Of a stretch of DNA of 32,653 nucleotides, positions 1 to 8,248 are shown piece after piece (position 1 is the first letter of the stretch; the number at the start of each line of letters is the position of its first letter). The DNA is taken from contig JBLNDI010000115.1 in the NCBI GenBank assembly GCA_050261495.1, positions 1-32,653 of the forward strand. The letters run 5' to 3'. The translations under genes were made by a program, and so were the position numbers. The notes beneath the pieces were generated by a model, which saw only the letters and a program-made list of their open reading frames with translations, did not search any database and was not told where the DNA came from. Source of the DNA: JBMNKL01 sp050261495. GTDB lineage: Bacteria > Bacillota > Clostridia > Acetivibrionales > DTU013.

Positions 1-1263
1 TATCATACCGTAAGGCCGGGCGAATCGCTGTGGAGAATCGCACAAACATATGGAGTCAGCTTGCAGTCTATTCTTCAATATAACAAGATTCCAAATCCTA
101 ACCTTATAAACCCCGGAGACGTCTTGTACATTCCCGCCCCCAGGCACGTGGTAAGGCCAGGGGAAACGCTGTTCCAGATAGCGCAAAGATACGGCGTATC
201 GCTGCAGACACTGATAAAAATAAACAACATTGCAAGCCCTGATCTCATATTTCCGGGAACCGTGCTGATGATTCCAATCAAGCCAAGGCCTGTTATCGAT
301 GTAAATGCATATATTTATTTCCTTGGTGAACGGGCTGTCCCTATCATCAGGTCGGTAGGCAGCCATTTGACCTATCTGGGCCCGTTTGCCTATAGGATCA
401 TGGAAGACGGCGGCCTGGAGCCCATTGACGACAATCCCTCCATAAATGCGGCATATGAGATGAACGTTGTTCCGATGATGTGCATAACAAACTTTACTTC
501 CACCGAACTGGGAGAAAACCTTGCCCATGTTGTACTGGGCGATCTTGCCGTCATTGAACGCCTGCTGTCAAATACTATAAGCATTATGCGCCAAAAGGGC
601 TATCTTGGGCTCAACATAGATTTTGAAAACGTGTTGCCCGAGGACCGCGAGAATTACAACCGCTTTATCCGGCTCGCCGTCGACCGCCTGCACCCTCTGG
701 GCTATTTCGTATCCAGCGCCCTGGCGCCGAAGGTAAGCGAGGAACAAGCCGGGTTGCTGTATGAAGCCCATGACTATGCCGCACATGGCAGGATTCTTGA
801 TTTTGTCGTATTGATGACCTATGAGTGGGGATACCGCCGCGGGCCGCCGCGCGCCATTTCTCCGCTGGACCAGATCCGGCGCGTACTTGATTATGCCGTC
901 ACCGTCATACCCAGGAAAAAAATCTTTTTCGGCTTCCAGATATATGCCCGGGACTGGCTGCTTCCCTTTGTCCAGGGACAGGAAGCGGAGACCTTCGGCA
1001 TCAAGGAGGCCGTCGAAAGAGCCGTGCTGCATGGAGCCGCCATCCAGTACGACAGCGTCGCTCAGTCTCCCTTTTACCGCTACAGGGACGACCAGGGAAG
1101 GCTGCATGAAGTTTGGTTCGAAGATGCCCGGAGCGCCCAGGCAAAATTCGATACCGTGAAAGCTTACGGCTTGGGAGGCATAAGCTATTGGGCGTTGAGC
1201 TACCCCTATCCTGAGAACTGGGCGCTGCTGGAAGACAACTTCACGGTGAGAAAGTTGATCTAA
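1..1263 (+). CDS. LysM-GH18 spore cortex-lytic type glycosidase, 5' partial
   Basis: The reading frame is open from base 1, so the gene starts upstream of the window; 420 codons are visible. Two LysM peptidoglycan-binding repeats come first: one in the first ~45 residues (it opens with YHTVRPGESLWRIAQTYGVS) and a second from ~residue 49 (HVVRPGETLFQIAQRYGVS). A GH18 TIM-barrel-type domain follows. It carries the catalytic block GYLGLNIDFENV with the candidate catalytic Glu near visible residue 209, and later MTYEWGYRRGPP and the C-terminal GGISYWALSYPYP. This order (tandem LysM then GH18) is that of SleL/YaaH/YdhD-type N-acetylglucosaminidases, which act on spore cortex or cell-wall peptidoglycan. 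The stop is TAA at 1261-1263. No terminator is seen directly after it. The family is secure; a specific role in germination is inference, since vegetative cell-wall enzymes share the architecture. Confidence 0.9.
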   Translation, partial: YHTVRPGESLWRIAQTYGVSLQSILQYNKIPNPNLINPGDVLYIPAPRHVVRPGETLFQIAQRYGVSLQTLIKINNIASPDLIFPGTVLMIPIKPRPVIDVNAYIYFLGERAVPIIRSVGSHLTYLGPFAYRIMEDGGLEPIDDNPSINAAYEMNVVPMMCITNFTSTELGENLAHVVLGDLAVIERLLSNTISIMRQKGYLGLNIDFENVLPEDRENYNRFIRLAVDRLHPLGYFVSSALAPKVSEEQAGLLYEAHDYAAHGRILDFVVLMTYEWGYRRGPPRAISPLDQIRRVLDYAVTVIPRKKIFFGFQIYARDWLLPFVQGQEAETFGIKEAVERAVLHGAAIQYDSVAQSPFYRYRDDQGRLHEVWFEDARSAQAKFDTVKAYGLGGISYWALSYPYPENWALLEDNFTVRKLI

Positions 1264-1318
1264 TCAAGTGACTTGCTTACGAGTGTGGATAAAGGCATCG
1301 GATAAAAGGTCCGGCGGA

Positions 1319-1635
1319 TGCCAGGGAGACGGGGGCCTGATACACAATGGTGGGCATGGTGCAAATCTGACATCATGTATAGGAATGATGCAGGGTGTTA
1401 TGTCCTGGTGAAACTTGAACGCGGAACCCTTGAGGAATACCCGTAATACTTCGGCATGGACGCCGAAGTCGCTTGTCCTGAGCTACGGATGGCGAATGAC
1501 AAGCGCCCGCGTTGAAGTAAGGCAGGACATTACAGCCTGCCCATGACGAAACCTGATGACAGATTTGTGCCATGCCCGCCTAACATATGCCAAACCACCG
1601 TCTCCAGACATCCTCAAACCCCCGTCCCCCTGACA
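1319..1635. repeat. Palindromic REP-bounded element carrying a structured RNA core
   Basis: The ends are related inverted repeats: 1325-1340 (GGAGACGGGGGCCTGA) against 1614-1629 (TCAAACCCCCGTCCCC), 13 of 16 positions complementary. Inside them is a second pair of 27-nt arms, 1349-1375 and 1554-1580, with 23 Watson-Crick matches; three of the four remaining positions become G-U pairs in RNA. Between these arms lies the multi-branched core listed separately. The end sequence resembles REP sequences associated with Y1 (IS200/RAYT-type) transposases. No transposase is in the window, so mobility would have to be supplied in trans. A truncated relative sits at 8737-8848. The palindromic structure is seen directly; the REP and mobility reading is inference. 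Confidence 0.7.
1376..1555 (+). ncRNA. Multi-branched structured RNA, HEARO / omega-RNA-like
   Basis: Nested stems can be read directly. 1391-1397 pairs with 1533-1539 (6 of 7). ATGTCCTG at 1400-1407 pairs perfectly with CAGGACAT at 1523-1530. CTTGAACGCGG at 1414-1424 pairs with 1507-1517 (10 of 11). Inside this junction are two hairpins: ACTTCGGC/GCCGAAGT (1448-1455/1462-1469, 8 bp) and GCTTGTC/GACAAGC (1471-1477/1498-1504, 7 bp) with a 20-nt loop. The 3' half is 50/56 identical to 8737-8792. The motifs ATGTCCTGGTGAAAC, GAGCTACGGATGGCGAATGA and CGTTGAAG, and the ATGA immediately after the likely 3' end (1556-1559), fit HEARO RNA as I remember it. HEARO is the guide RNA family of IsrB/IscB and inserts next to ATGA or GTGA. 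If so, the guide would lie just 5' of the core. The exact 5' boundary and the family need a covariance-model search. Confidence 0.6.
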
Positions 1636-1754
1636 CCTTCTCGAGCCTTGCCCCATATCGAATAAAAAAGTTGCCTTGATGCTGCGGATGGTTTATTGTA
1701 GATATAGCAGGGAAAATACCCGGGAAAAATTACAGGTGCCGGAGGTTTAAGGCG

Positions 1755-2144
1755 ATGGATCACCGTGAGTTGGTCAAAAAGGCCATGGAAGCAAGGCAAA
1801 ACGCCTACAGCCCCTACTCAAGGTTCAACGTAGGAGCGGCGTTATTAGCCGACAACAATGTTGTCTATACCGGCGTGAATATTGAAAACGCATCTTACGG
1901 GTTGACCGCATGCGCGGAAAGAACAGCCATCTTCAAGGCAGTGTCCGAGGGTGTGAGAAAAATCAAGGTTTTAGCTGTTGCATGCGATACGGACGCTTAT
2001 GACAGCGCGTTCCCATGCGGCGCATGCAGGCAGGTTATGGCCGAATTCATGGACGATGAAGCGGATATAATAATCTCGATCAACACGGGCGAATATAAGG
2101 TCTATAAATTGAAAGAACTGCTCCCGCATTCATTCAGGCTTTGA
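1755..2144 (+). CDS. cdd: Cytidine deaminase
   Basis: The 129-residue product is the usual length for the homotetrameric small cytidine deaminases, which hydrolyse cytidine and deoxycytidine to uridine and deoxyuridine in pyrimidine salvage. The zinc-site motifs are intact: CAE at residues 53-55 (Cys53 ligand, Glu55 proton shuttle) and PCGAC at 87-91 (Cys88 and Cys91 ligands). The substrate-binding FNVGAALL and NIENASYG segments are also present. The ATG start is supported by a GGAGG about 10 nt upstream. The gene stands alone on the plus strand and converges on glmM with only 21 bp between the stops; no terminator is visible in that gap. The assignment is secure. Confidence 0.97.
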   Translation: MDHRELVKKAMEARQNAYSPYSRFNVGAALLADNNVVYTGVNIENASYGLTACAERTAIFKAVSEGVRKIKVLAVACDTDAYDSAFPCGACRQVMAEFMDDEADIIISINTGEYKVYKLKELLPHSFRL

Positions 2145-2165
2145 CGCTGTGAACTTCATGGAGCC

Positions 2166-3515
2166 TTATCCGAGCCTCTGTTCAATGACCTCTACCAGTT
2201 CGGCCGCTTTCTTTTCTATGTAATCCTTGTCTTTTCCCTCGATCATGACACGCACCAGCGGCTCCGTACCGGAAGGCCGGATCAACACCCTTCCTTCTCC
2301 TTTGAATTCATCTTCAAGTTCGCGGCATATCCGTGCCACGACCTCGTCATCCATGTAACTATGCTTGTTTTCGTTTTTAACTTTCGCATTTTTCAAGACT
2401 TGGGGCAAAACCTGCATTACCGAAGCCAATTCGGACAGTTTCTTCCCGGAAGACTTAAGTACATTGAGAAGCTGTAATGCGGTCAGCAGGCCATCCCCGG
2501 TAGTGCTGTGCCTTAAGAAAATGATATGGCCGGATTGCTCTCCCCCGATTATATATCCCTTATCCAGCATTTCCTCCAGCACGTACCTGTCGCCGACCTT
2601 TGTCTTCACCAGCTTCAGGCCGTTTTTTTCAGCCATGATGTCCAGTCCCAGGTTGCTCATAACGGTTACGACGATCGTATCTTTTTCAAGGCTTCCGCCC
2701 TTTTTCAGCGCGAGCCCGATGATTGCCATGATCTGGTCGCCATCCACAATGTTGCCGTTTTCATCAACGGCCAGCACCCTGTCGGCATCCCCGTCAAATG
2801 CAAATCCCAGGTCGGCCCCAGCCTGTGTAACATATTTCTGCAGCCCGGAAATATGCGTGGAACCGCAATCCTTGTTTATGTTTATCCCGTCGGGTTTATC
2901 GTTGATGGCAAAAACTTGTGCGCCAAGCTCGGCGAAAACGGTCGGGGCTGCCTGGTATGCCGCACCGTTGGCGCAGTCTATCGCAATTTTCAAGCCTTTT
3001 AAGTCGCCTTCAACGGTTCCCTTTAAAAATTCAACGTAATCCCTCAACGCGTTGCTCTCGGTGGTTTTCCTGCCGACGCCCGCGCCTGTCGGGAGTTCCA
3101 GCCGGTCCAAACCTTCGCGGATAAGCTCCTCGATCCTGTCTTCCATGGCGTCGGGCAGCTTATACCCCCTTGAGTCAAAAAACTTTATCCCGTTGAATTC
3201 GTACGAATTATGGGACGCGGAAATGACCACTCCCGCATCCGCCTTGTAATACCTCGTCAGGTATGCCACGGCAGGTGTCGGTATAACTCCAATGCATACC
3301 GCCTCGGCGCCTACCGAGCATATTCCCGCGACAAGAGCGGCTTCCAGCATATGGCCTGATATCCTCGTATCCATTCCCACCAGTATCTTCGGCATATGTT
3401 TTGTCTCTGCGGTCAATACATAAGCTCCCGCCTGTCCCAGCTCATATGCCAGTTTTGCCGTAAGTTCCGAGTTTGCGACTCCTCTCACGCCGTCAGTTCC
3501 AAAAAGTCTTGCCAT
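2166..3515 (-). CDS. glmM: Phosphoglucosamine mutase
   Basis: The enzyme converts glucosamine-6-phosphate to glucosamine-1-phosphate for UDP-GlcNAc and peptidoglycan synthesis. From the ATG at 3515 the protein has 449 residues, the normal family length. An in-frame start at 3542 would add nine atypical residues, and AGGGGG sits at good spacing before 3515. Hallmarks are the N-terminal ARLFGTDGVRG, the phosphoserine loop VVISASHN (Ser101), the Mg-binding DGDADR near residue 240 and the C-terminal phosphate-binding RPSGTEP. It is the last gene of cdaA-cdaR-glmM, a widely conserved Firmicute cluster in which GlmM can interact with and restrain CdaA, tying c-di-AMP levels to wall precursor supply. 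There is a 54-bp gap from cdaR. Confidence 0.97.
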   Translation of the reverse strand: MARLFGTDGVRGVANSELTAKLAYELGQAGAYVLTAETKHMPKILVGMDTRISGHMLEAALVAGICSVGAEAVCIGVIPTPAVAYLTRYYKADAGVVISASHNSYEFNGIKFFDSRGYKLPDAMEDRIEELIREGLDRLELPTGAGVGRKTTESNALRDYVEFLKGTVEGDLKGLKIAIDCANGAAYQAAPTVFAELGAQVFAINDKPDGININKDCGSTHISGLQKYVTQAGADLGFAFDGDADRVLAVDENGNIVDGDQIMAIIGLALKKGGSLEKDTIVVTVMSNLGLDIMAEKNGLKLVKTKVGDRYVLEEMLDKGYIIGGEQSGHIIFLRHSTTGDGLLTALQLLNVLKSSGKKLSELASVMQVLPQVLKNAKVKNENKHSYMDDEVVARICRELEDEFKGEGRVLIRPSGTEPLVRVMIEGKDKDYIEKKAAELVEVIEQRLG

Positions 3516-3569
3516 CCAATTAACCCCCTGGTAAAGTGTCATTAAATTTATATTTACTGCCTTGCCAAT

Positions 3570-4826
3570 TCATTGCGCCGTGTTGCCGCCATTTTCGTTT
3601 TCCTGAGGAACTTCCGTCTCCGGGGTCTTGGTGATTTTGACTTCAACATTTACTTTCTGTATCAGTTTCAGTTGCTGCGGCATGACTATATTGAGCGGAA
3701 GTTTATGAGTACCTTCTCCCAAGTCCATAACATCCACGGCGGGTTTGAGCGCTTCAGGCCTCACCGCATCCACATCGGCCTGCCTGCCTTTGAATTGGAG
3801 CTGAATGCCTTCGCTAAGTATTTCATAAACCAACGTACCGTCATTCCTGGCGTTTAAAATACTGATATTGTTTTTTGAAATCTCAATATTTCTTATGACG
3901 AGTTTTTCCACGCTCATGTTAAAGGTAATACTGTCAGGTGAATTCACAAGCTTGACGCCGTCAGGAATTTCCAGCGGTATTGATTTCGTAAAGTTAGCCT
4001 TGACATTGTCTATATCTATTGGTTCGGTTTTTATGCTTGTAAGATTTTCCAGTATTTCAGGGGAGCCTGTCACCAATACCTTATCCGGTTCGATAACCCT
4101 AAGCGTCTCGACATAATCATCCGCCAGCCTGCCCCTTGTAACCGGATAAACCGGCAGTTCCTTGCCTACTTCCACGGTCACGGTCACTTTCACGTTGCTG
4201 AGGCTGGTTATTTCCTTGCCTTCCTTGTTGTATACAATGCATTGGACAGTTTGCGTGGTATCCCTGTCGACATCCTTCAATTCAAGGTTAGCCTTGATTG
4301 AATCCACGCTGTCGATTAGCGATTCTTCCCCGTATATCGGCATCATTTCGGGTGATACGGTCGTCTTCAGGACCACATAGCCCGGCTTTGTCTTTATATT
4401 TGATTTCAATTCAACCGGGAAAGTGCCCGTCTTGTTCCTGGTCAACTGGATGTCGATTTCCGAGGGGCTGAACGATTCTATGGTAACATCCTTTACCGTG
4501 CATACCGGTTCCGATATCTTCAATTTTCTATCATTTACAGATTTAATTTGCCCATAGTCAAGCGTCACCTCGAAATCGGTAGCCTTGACTTTTTCCACGG
4601 CTTCCTGGCGTCCCCTTATCGTAATATCTATGTAATTGCGGGGCGTATTCTTTAAAGTATATCCGTTTTGCTGCAGAAATTCCTCGTTTTCAACGGTAAT
4701 CGGCACGTTATAGATAGTCCGTGATACAAACGGATTGGTGCTGTTTGTAACAATAAGCCAGATAACCACCGCAACCATGATCGATAATATTTTTGTATTC
4801 AAATCTTTCTTAAACCAATTGCTCAT
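3570..4826 (-). CDS. cdaR: YbbR-domain regulator of diadenylate cyclase
   Basis: The 418-residue protein has one N-terminal membrane anchor (about residues 13-27, ILSIMVAVVIWLIVTN), then a long extracytoplasmic region of tandem YbbR-type beta domains and a short acidic, low-complexity tail. Proteins of this family sit on the outer face of the membrane and modulate CdaA. The start ATG overlaps the stop of cdaA by 4 bp (ATGA), so the two are translationally coupled. GlmM follows. The domains are recognised from the repeated hydrophobic/beta pattern (for example DFEVTLDYGQI, LELKDVDRDTTQTVQC, ALKPAVDVMDLGEGTHKLPL). The family and the context agree; which domain touches CdaA cannot be read here. 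Confidence 0.93.
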   Translation of the reverse strand: MSNWFKKDLNTKILSIMVAVVIWLIVTNSTNPFVSRTIYNVPITVENEEFLQQNGYTLKNTPRNYIDITIRGRQEAVEKVKATDFEVTLDYGQIKSVNDRKLKISEPVCTVKDVTIESFSPSEIDIQLTRNKTGTFPVELKSNIKTKPGYVVLKTTVSPEMMPIYGEESLIDSVDSIKANLELKDVDRDTTQTVQCIVYNKEGKEITSLSNVKVTVTVEVGKELPVYPVTRGRLADDYVETLRVIEPDKVLVTGSPEILENLTSIKTEPIDIDNVKANFTKSIPLEIPDGVKLVNSPDSITFNMSVEKLVIRNIEISKNNISILNARNDGTLVYEILSEGIQLQFKGRQADVDAVRPEALKPAVDVMDLGEGTHKLPLNIVMPQQLKLIQKVNVEVKITKTPETEVPQENENGGNTAQ

Positions 4827-5701
4827 CTGGCTTTACTCCTCCACAACTTGATTTTTTTAACGCTTGCCTCGTCCTTGATAAGGTTTTTGTTCAATGCTTT
4901 CCTGAGCATATCCGGAGTAAGATTCCTGGTAAGGCCGCCATTGAGCGCAAATGAAATTTTCCCCGACTCTTCCGAGACCACTATTGCTATCGAGTCGGAA
5001 ACCTCGGTAATTCCCAGCGCCGCCCTGTGCCTGGTACCAAGTTCCTTGCTCAGGTTCGGGTTGTCGGTAAGCGGCAGGAAGCAGGCGGCAGCCTTGATTT
5101 TATTGTCGCGTATGACAATTGCCCCGTCATGCAGCGGCGTGGCAGGAATAAACAGGTTTATGATGAGTTCGCTTGAAACTTGGGAATCAAGCTGCGTACC
5201 CGTATTAATTATTTCGCCGATCTTTGTTTCCCTTTCTATTACAATCAGCGCGCCTATGTATTTGGAGGACAAATCCGCGCATGCCTTGACGATTTCTTCA
5301 ATTACGGCCGTCGTCTTGATCTTCATGCCGGTTGCTTCATCGAAGTTGAGAATATCCTTGAACCGGTTGCGGCCGATTCTTTCCAGCGACCTCCTCAACT
5401 CGGGCTGGAATAATACGATCGCCCCCAGCGCCAAGAATTGCATCATGTTTTGAAGGATAAAATTTATGGTCTTCAGCCCCAGCAGCCTGCTCAACTCGTT
5501 TGCAGCAACTATCAGCAATATCCCTTTGATCAGCTGCCATGCACGCGTTTCCCGCACAAGGATAATAAGCTTGTATACCACCCAGGAGACAATGCTGATG
5601 TCAACGATTGCCCTGATTATGTACAAAGGGTCGTTAAGTCCCATGTAGCCGGCAAAATTATTAAACATGTCCCTGAGATTAAAGCTGTTGAAAAAATCCA
5701 A
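4823..5701 (-). CDS. cdaA: Membrane diadenylate cyclase CdaA
   Basis: CdaA condenses two ATP into c-di-AMP, the second messenger controlling osmolyte and potassium transport and wall homeostasis. The 292-residue protein has three predicted N-terminal membrane segments (about residues 27-47, 58-72 and 80-99), then the cytoplasmic DAC domain. The catalytic motifs are intact: DGA at 192-194 and GTRHR at 222-226, with RDNKI between. It is the first gene of the cdaA-cdaR-glmM operon and overlaps cdaR by 4 bp. A promoter with TTACAA, 17-bp spacer and TATAAT lies about 140 bp upstream, giving a long AT-rich leader with no recognised riboswitch. The assignment is secure. Confidence 0.97.
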   Translation of the reverse strand: MDFFNSFNLRDMFNNFAGYMGLNDPLYIIRAIVDISIVSWVVYKLIILVRETRAWQLIKGILLIVAANELSRLLGLKTINFILQNMMQFLALGAIVLFQPELRRSLERIGRNRFKDILNFDEATGMKIKTTAVIEEIVKACADLSSKYIGALIVIERETKIGEIINTGTQLDSQVSSELIINLFIPATPLHDGAIVIRDNKIKAAACFLPLTDNPNLSKELGTRHRAALGITEVSDSIAIVVSEESGKISFALNGGLTRNLTPDMLRKALNKNLIKDEASVKKIKLWRSKAR

Positions 5702-5840
5702 TAATGCTCACACCCTTATACCAAGAAATCCGCTTCATTACAAAAATCCAGCGAATTTTCCCTGTCCGCCTTTTAATATAAACCGGGACTTTTTATATTT
5801 ATATCTCGCCATGATATAATAGGCATGGCTCCCAATTAGA

Positions 5841-5869
5841 ATTATACCTTCTTTTTTGTTCATTTGTAA
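5841..5869 (-). promoter_or_regulatory. Promoter of the cdaA operon
   Basis: Read on the minus strand, TTACAA (5864-5869) and TATAAT (5841-5846) are separated by 17 bp. The position fits transcription of cdaA-cdaR-glmM from a leader of about 130 nt. This is a sequence-pattern call only. Confidence 0.55.
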
Positions 5870-5907
5870 TCATTTTTTATACTTTTAATAAAAATTTAAT
5901 TTATTAC

Positions 5908-6765
5908 CTATATATTTCCAGCGTATACGTACTTAAGGTGCTTCTTTGCGGTTTTAACGGCATTCATAAGCACTTCGGGCTGTGTGGGCGGTCTATCGTT
6001 CATCATGTAATTCGGGAAAAACCTTGTTAAGTGAAGTACTATATCCCGGCTCATGCCTGACAGCCATTCCGCTATTTTTTCGATTTCATCCGGGCTGTCA
6101 TTCAGTCCCGGAATAACCAGCGTCGTTATTTCCACGTGACAGCGCCCGACAACCTTCTCAACCGTCTTTTTCACCGCGTCGAGCGAGCCCTTGCAATATT
6201 TTTTATAAAAGCCCTCGGTGAAAGCCTTTACGTCTATATTCATGGCGTCGATATACGGCAGCAGCTTTTCAAGAGGTTCCTCGTTTATATAGCCGTTTGT
6301 CACAAGGACGTTTGACAGTCCCCTTTCCTTAACAAGCATCGCAGTTTCGAGAACATATTCATACCAGATGGAAGGTTCGTTGTACGTATATGCGACCCCA
6401 ATATTCCCCCTGTCCATATACTCGACAGCGAGATCGGCCAGTTTTTCGGGCATTAATTCCATTGTGCGGGCTTCTCTCTGTGAAATGCTCCAATTCTGGC
6501 AATAACCGCACTTGAAGTTGCACCCGAACGTACCTGCCGACAAAATTGTCTTTCCCGGGTGAAAATGGTACAGCGGTTTTTTTTCAACCGGGTCCAGGGC
6601 AATTGAAGAAACCTGGGCGTAATTCAAGGAATAAAGCTGACCGTCAATGTTTTTTCTGGCCATGCATATCCCCGTCCCGCCTTGCGAAAGAACGCACCCG
6701 TGCGGACAAAGCAGGCAGCGCACACCGTTATTTTCAATTTTTTCAAAAAACATCGCCGGTTTCAT
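5908..6765 (-). CDS. amrS: AmmeMemoRadiSam system radical SAM enzyme
   Basis: The protein has a radical SAM CxxxCxxC cluster motif (GCNFKCGYCQNW, Cys about 82, 86 and 89 from the chosen start). An N-terminal Cys-rich segment precedes it (CLLCPHGC...GICMAR). The sequence runs close to that of PflA-type activating enzymes, with TYNEPSIWYEY and VTNGYINEEPL. This is the family always found with Memo and AMMECR1 proteins; the physiological reaction of the system is not established. AGGAAGG abuts an ATG at 6771, so the ATG two codons later (6765, spacing 6 nt) is the better start. It lies 73 bp downstream of the Memo-AMMECR1 fusion gene on the same strand, so the two are probably cotranscribed. Confidence 0.93.
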   Translation of the reverse strand: MKPAMFFEKIENNGVRCLLCPHGCVLSQGGTGICMARKNIDGQLYSLNYAQVSSIALDPVEKKPLYHFHPGKTILSAGTFGCNFKCGYCQNWSISQREARTMELMPEKLADLAVEYMDRGNIGVAYTYNEPSIWYEYVLETAMLVKERGLSNVLVTNGYINEEPLEKLLPYIDAMNIDVKAFTEGFYKKYCKGSLDAVKKTVEKVVGRCHVEITTLVIPGLNDSPDEIEKIAEWLSGMSRDIVLHLTRFFPNYMMNDRPPTQPEVLMNAVKTAKKHLKYVYAGNI

Positions 6766-6790
6766 AATCATCCTTCCTCTGTTTGCTTAT

Positions 6791-6846
6791 GCCTGACTAT
6801 TTATTTTTGACTATTTGTTTCCGACTATTTGTTCCTGGCTATTTAT
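6791..6846. repeat. Four imperfect 14-bp tandem repeats
   Basis: Units at 6791-6804, 6805-6818, 6819-6832 and 6833-6846 share the pattern NNCTGACTATTTRT (for example GCCTGACTATTTAT and TTCCGACTATTTGT). They fill most of the gap between the two AmmeMemoRadiSam genes; the last unit runs into the 3' end of the upstream coding sequence. A partial fifth unit (GCCTGATC) follows at 6847. Confidence 0.8.
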
Positions 6847-8248
6847 GCCTGATCACTTCAAAACGCTCCATTGTAAATTTTTCGTTCGGCCTGATGCCGG
6901 CTTTCCGCAGCGCTATGGACACCTGTTCCCCGGGAGTGTCCACTCCCTCCAGGTCAGGCAAGAGCAGCCCTGAACGCATCCCTGACCTGACAATAACTCC
7001 ATACCGCCTGACATCAAGCTCATCCATGGAACGGATAGCTTCAGGCTTGCCCAGTACATCCACCGAGTATTCAAGGGAGTCCAGTTCGCTTTCCTCAACC
7101 GGGTTGAATCTCGGATCTTCCGTTCCGGCACTGATTGCATTGTATATAATCTCTTCAGCGATATTTTTCCTGGTCGGAAATATTGTTCCGATACATCCTC
7201 TAAGCCTTCCCGACTTTTTTATGGAAACAAACACCCCTGCACGCTTGTTTGCCATCTCGGGCGGCAGCACGTCCGGGATATCTATTACGGTGGAATTTGT
7301 CACATACATTTCGAGCGCCTTCCTTGCCAAGGCAACATACGGATCTTCCATGCTCCTTATTTCATCCAGTCTTGCTTTATCCAACCTTTCAAGCTTATCC
7401 AGGAGGCTTTTCTCCGAGAACTCTTCTCCGGGAACAAACCGGGCCACGGCATAACCAACGCCGAACGGGCCCTCGTATGAATATACCTCGGACTTGATAC
7501 TGCGCCCGTCAAGCGCTCCAAACATCATGATAAATGAACGCAATCCGCATTCGCCGGCCTCTTCAACCAGGTTTTCATCAAGATTCAGCAGACCCTCCGG
7601 ATCAGGAATCTTCAGGCAATCCACAAGCTGCCTGTCAAATTCAGGGCCGCTTTCGTCAAACCCGTACGGGCCGTCCGGGGACAGTTTATGCGAAAGGTCA
7701 CCGCTCGCCAGGAATACCGCATTTTCGCCGGTATTCCGCACCGCCTTGCCGATGCATACGCCAAACTTGTACAGATCCTTAAACGGCAAACCCGCTATGG
7801 AAATATGAACCAGCTTGAAATCCTCGTACTGTTCGGCTATAAAATAGAGCGGAACCATGGCGCCATGATCGAGTTTCTCCGAAATTCTATACCTGGCCGC
7901 AATCCGTTCGTCCAACCCGCCGCATGGGATACCTTCATTATTTGCTATTGATATTATTTCTTCGGTCAGCCGGATATTATTGTCAAACTGCAGTTTGACC
8001 TCCGGAACTCCGAATCTTTCCATGCTGCCGCTGATTACATTCTTGACGTTGATATGGATGAAATCCTGGAATACGGGTCCATGAGGCGTAGTAAGAATTA
8101 TTGTCGAAGGCTTCAGCTTCGCGATTTCCGCCGCCGCTTTCCTGAGGGCTTCGAGGGTGGCTCCCGCTTTTTTTTCCTCCCCTCTGCCGATATCGGGTAT
8201 CAAAATCGGTGGATGCGGCGATATAAACGCACCTGTAATCATCTCCAC
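6839..8248 (-). CDS. Memo-AMMECR1 fusion protein (AmmeMemoRadiSam proteins B and A)
   Basis: The product is two domains in one chain of about 470 residues. The N-terminal half is Memo-like, related to class III extradiol dioxygenases (GAFISPHPPILIPDIGRG at the start; HGAMVPLYF and LASGDLSHKL carry conserved His/Asp). The C-terminal half is AMMECR1-like (LALKALEMYV-type segment, GVFVSIKKSGRLRGCIGTI, EDPRFNPV, ISALRK-type end). Elsewhere these are often separate genes. The reaction is unknown; the radical SAM partner lies next downstream. The open frame extends to 8332, but similarity begins at MITGAFIS. AGAAAGG is 8 nt before GTG 8248; ATG 8242 is the alternative. Confidence 0.9.
   Translation of the reverse strand: MEMITGAFISPHPPILIPDIGRGEEKKAGATLEALRKAAAEIAKLKPSTIILTTPHGPVFQDFIHINVKNVISGSMERFGVPEVKLQFDNNIRLTEEIISIANNEGIPCGGLDERIAARYRISEKLDHGAMVPLYFIAEQYEDFKLVHISIAGLPFKDLYKFGVCIGKAVRNTGENAVFLASGDLSHKLSPDGPYGFDESGPEFDRQLVDCLKIPDPEGLLNLDENLVEEAGECGLRSFIMMFGALDGRSIKSEVYSYEGPFGVGYAVARFVPGEEFSEKSLLDKLERLDKARLDEIRSMEDPYVALARKALEMYVTNSTVIDIPDVLPPEMANKRAGVFVSIKKSGRLRGCIGTIFPTRKNIAEEIIYNAISAGTEDPRFNPVEESELDSLEYSVDVLGKPEAIRSMDELDVRRYGVIVRSGMRSGLLLPDLEGVDTPGEQVSIALRKAGIRPNEKFTMERFEVIRHK

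Noticed and set aside
568..1107. 179-residue minus-strand frame over the GH18 domain
   Set aside because: Antisense shadow of the GH18 coding sequence, with no start signal.
1376..1555. Group I or group II intron as an explanation of the folded core
   Set aside because: No group II 5' GTGYG or domain V pattern, no intron-encoded protein, and it is too short and not within a gene.
1373..1573. 66-residue minus-strand frame over the folded element
   Set aside because: The region is explained by RNA pairing; the frame has no ribosome site and its peptide only mirrors the repeat. The related frame at 8733-8945 is explained the same way.
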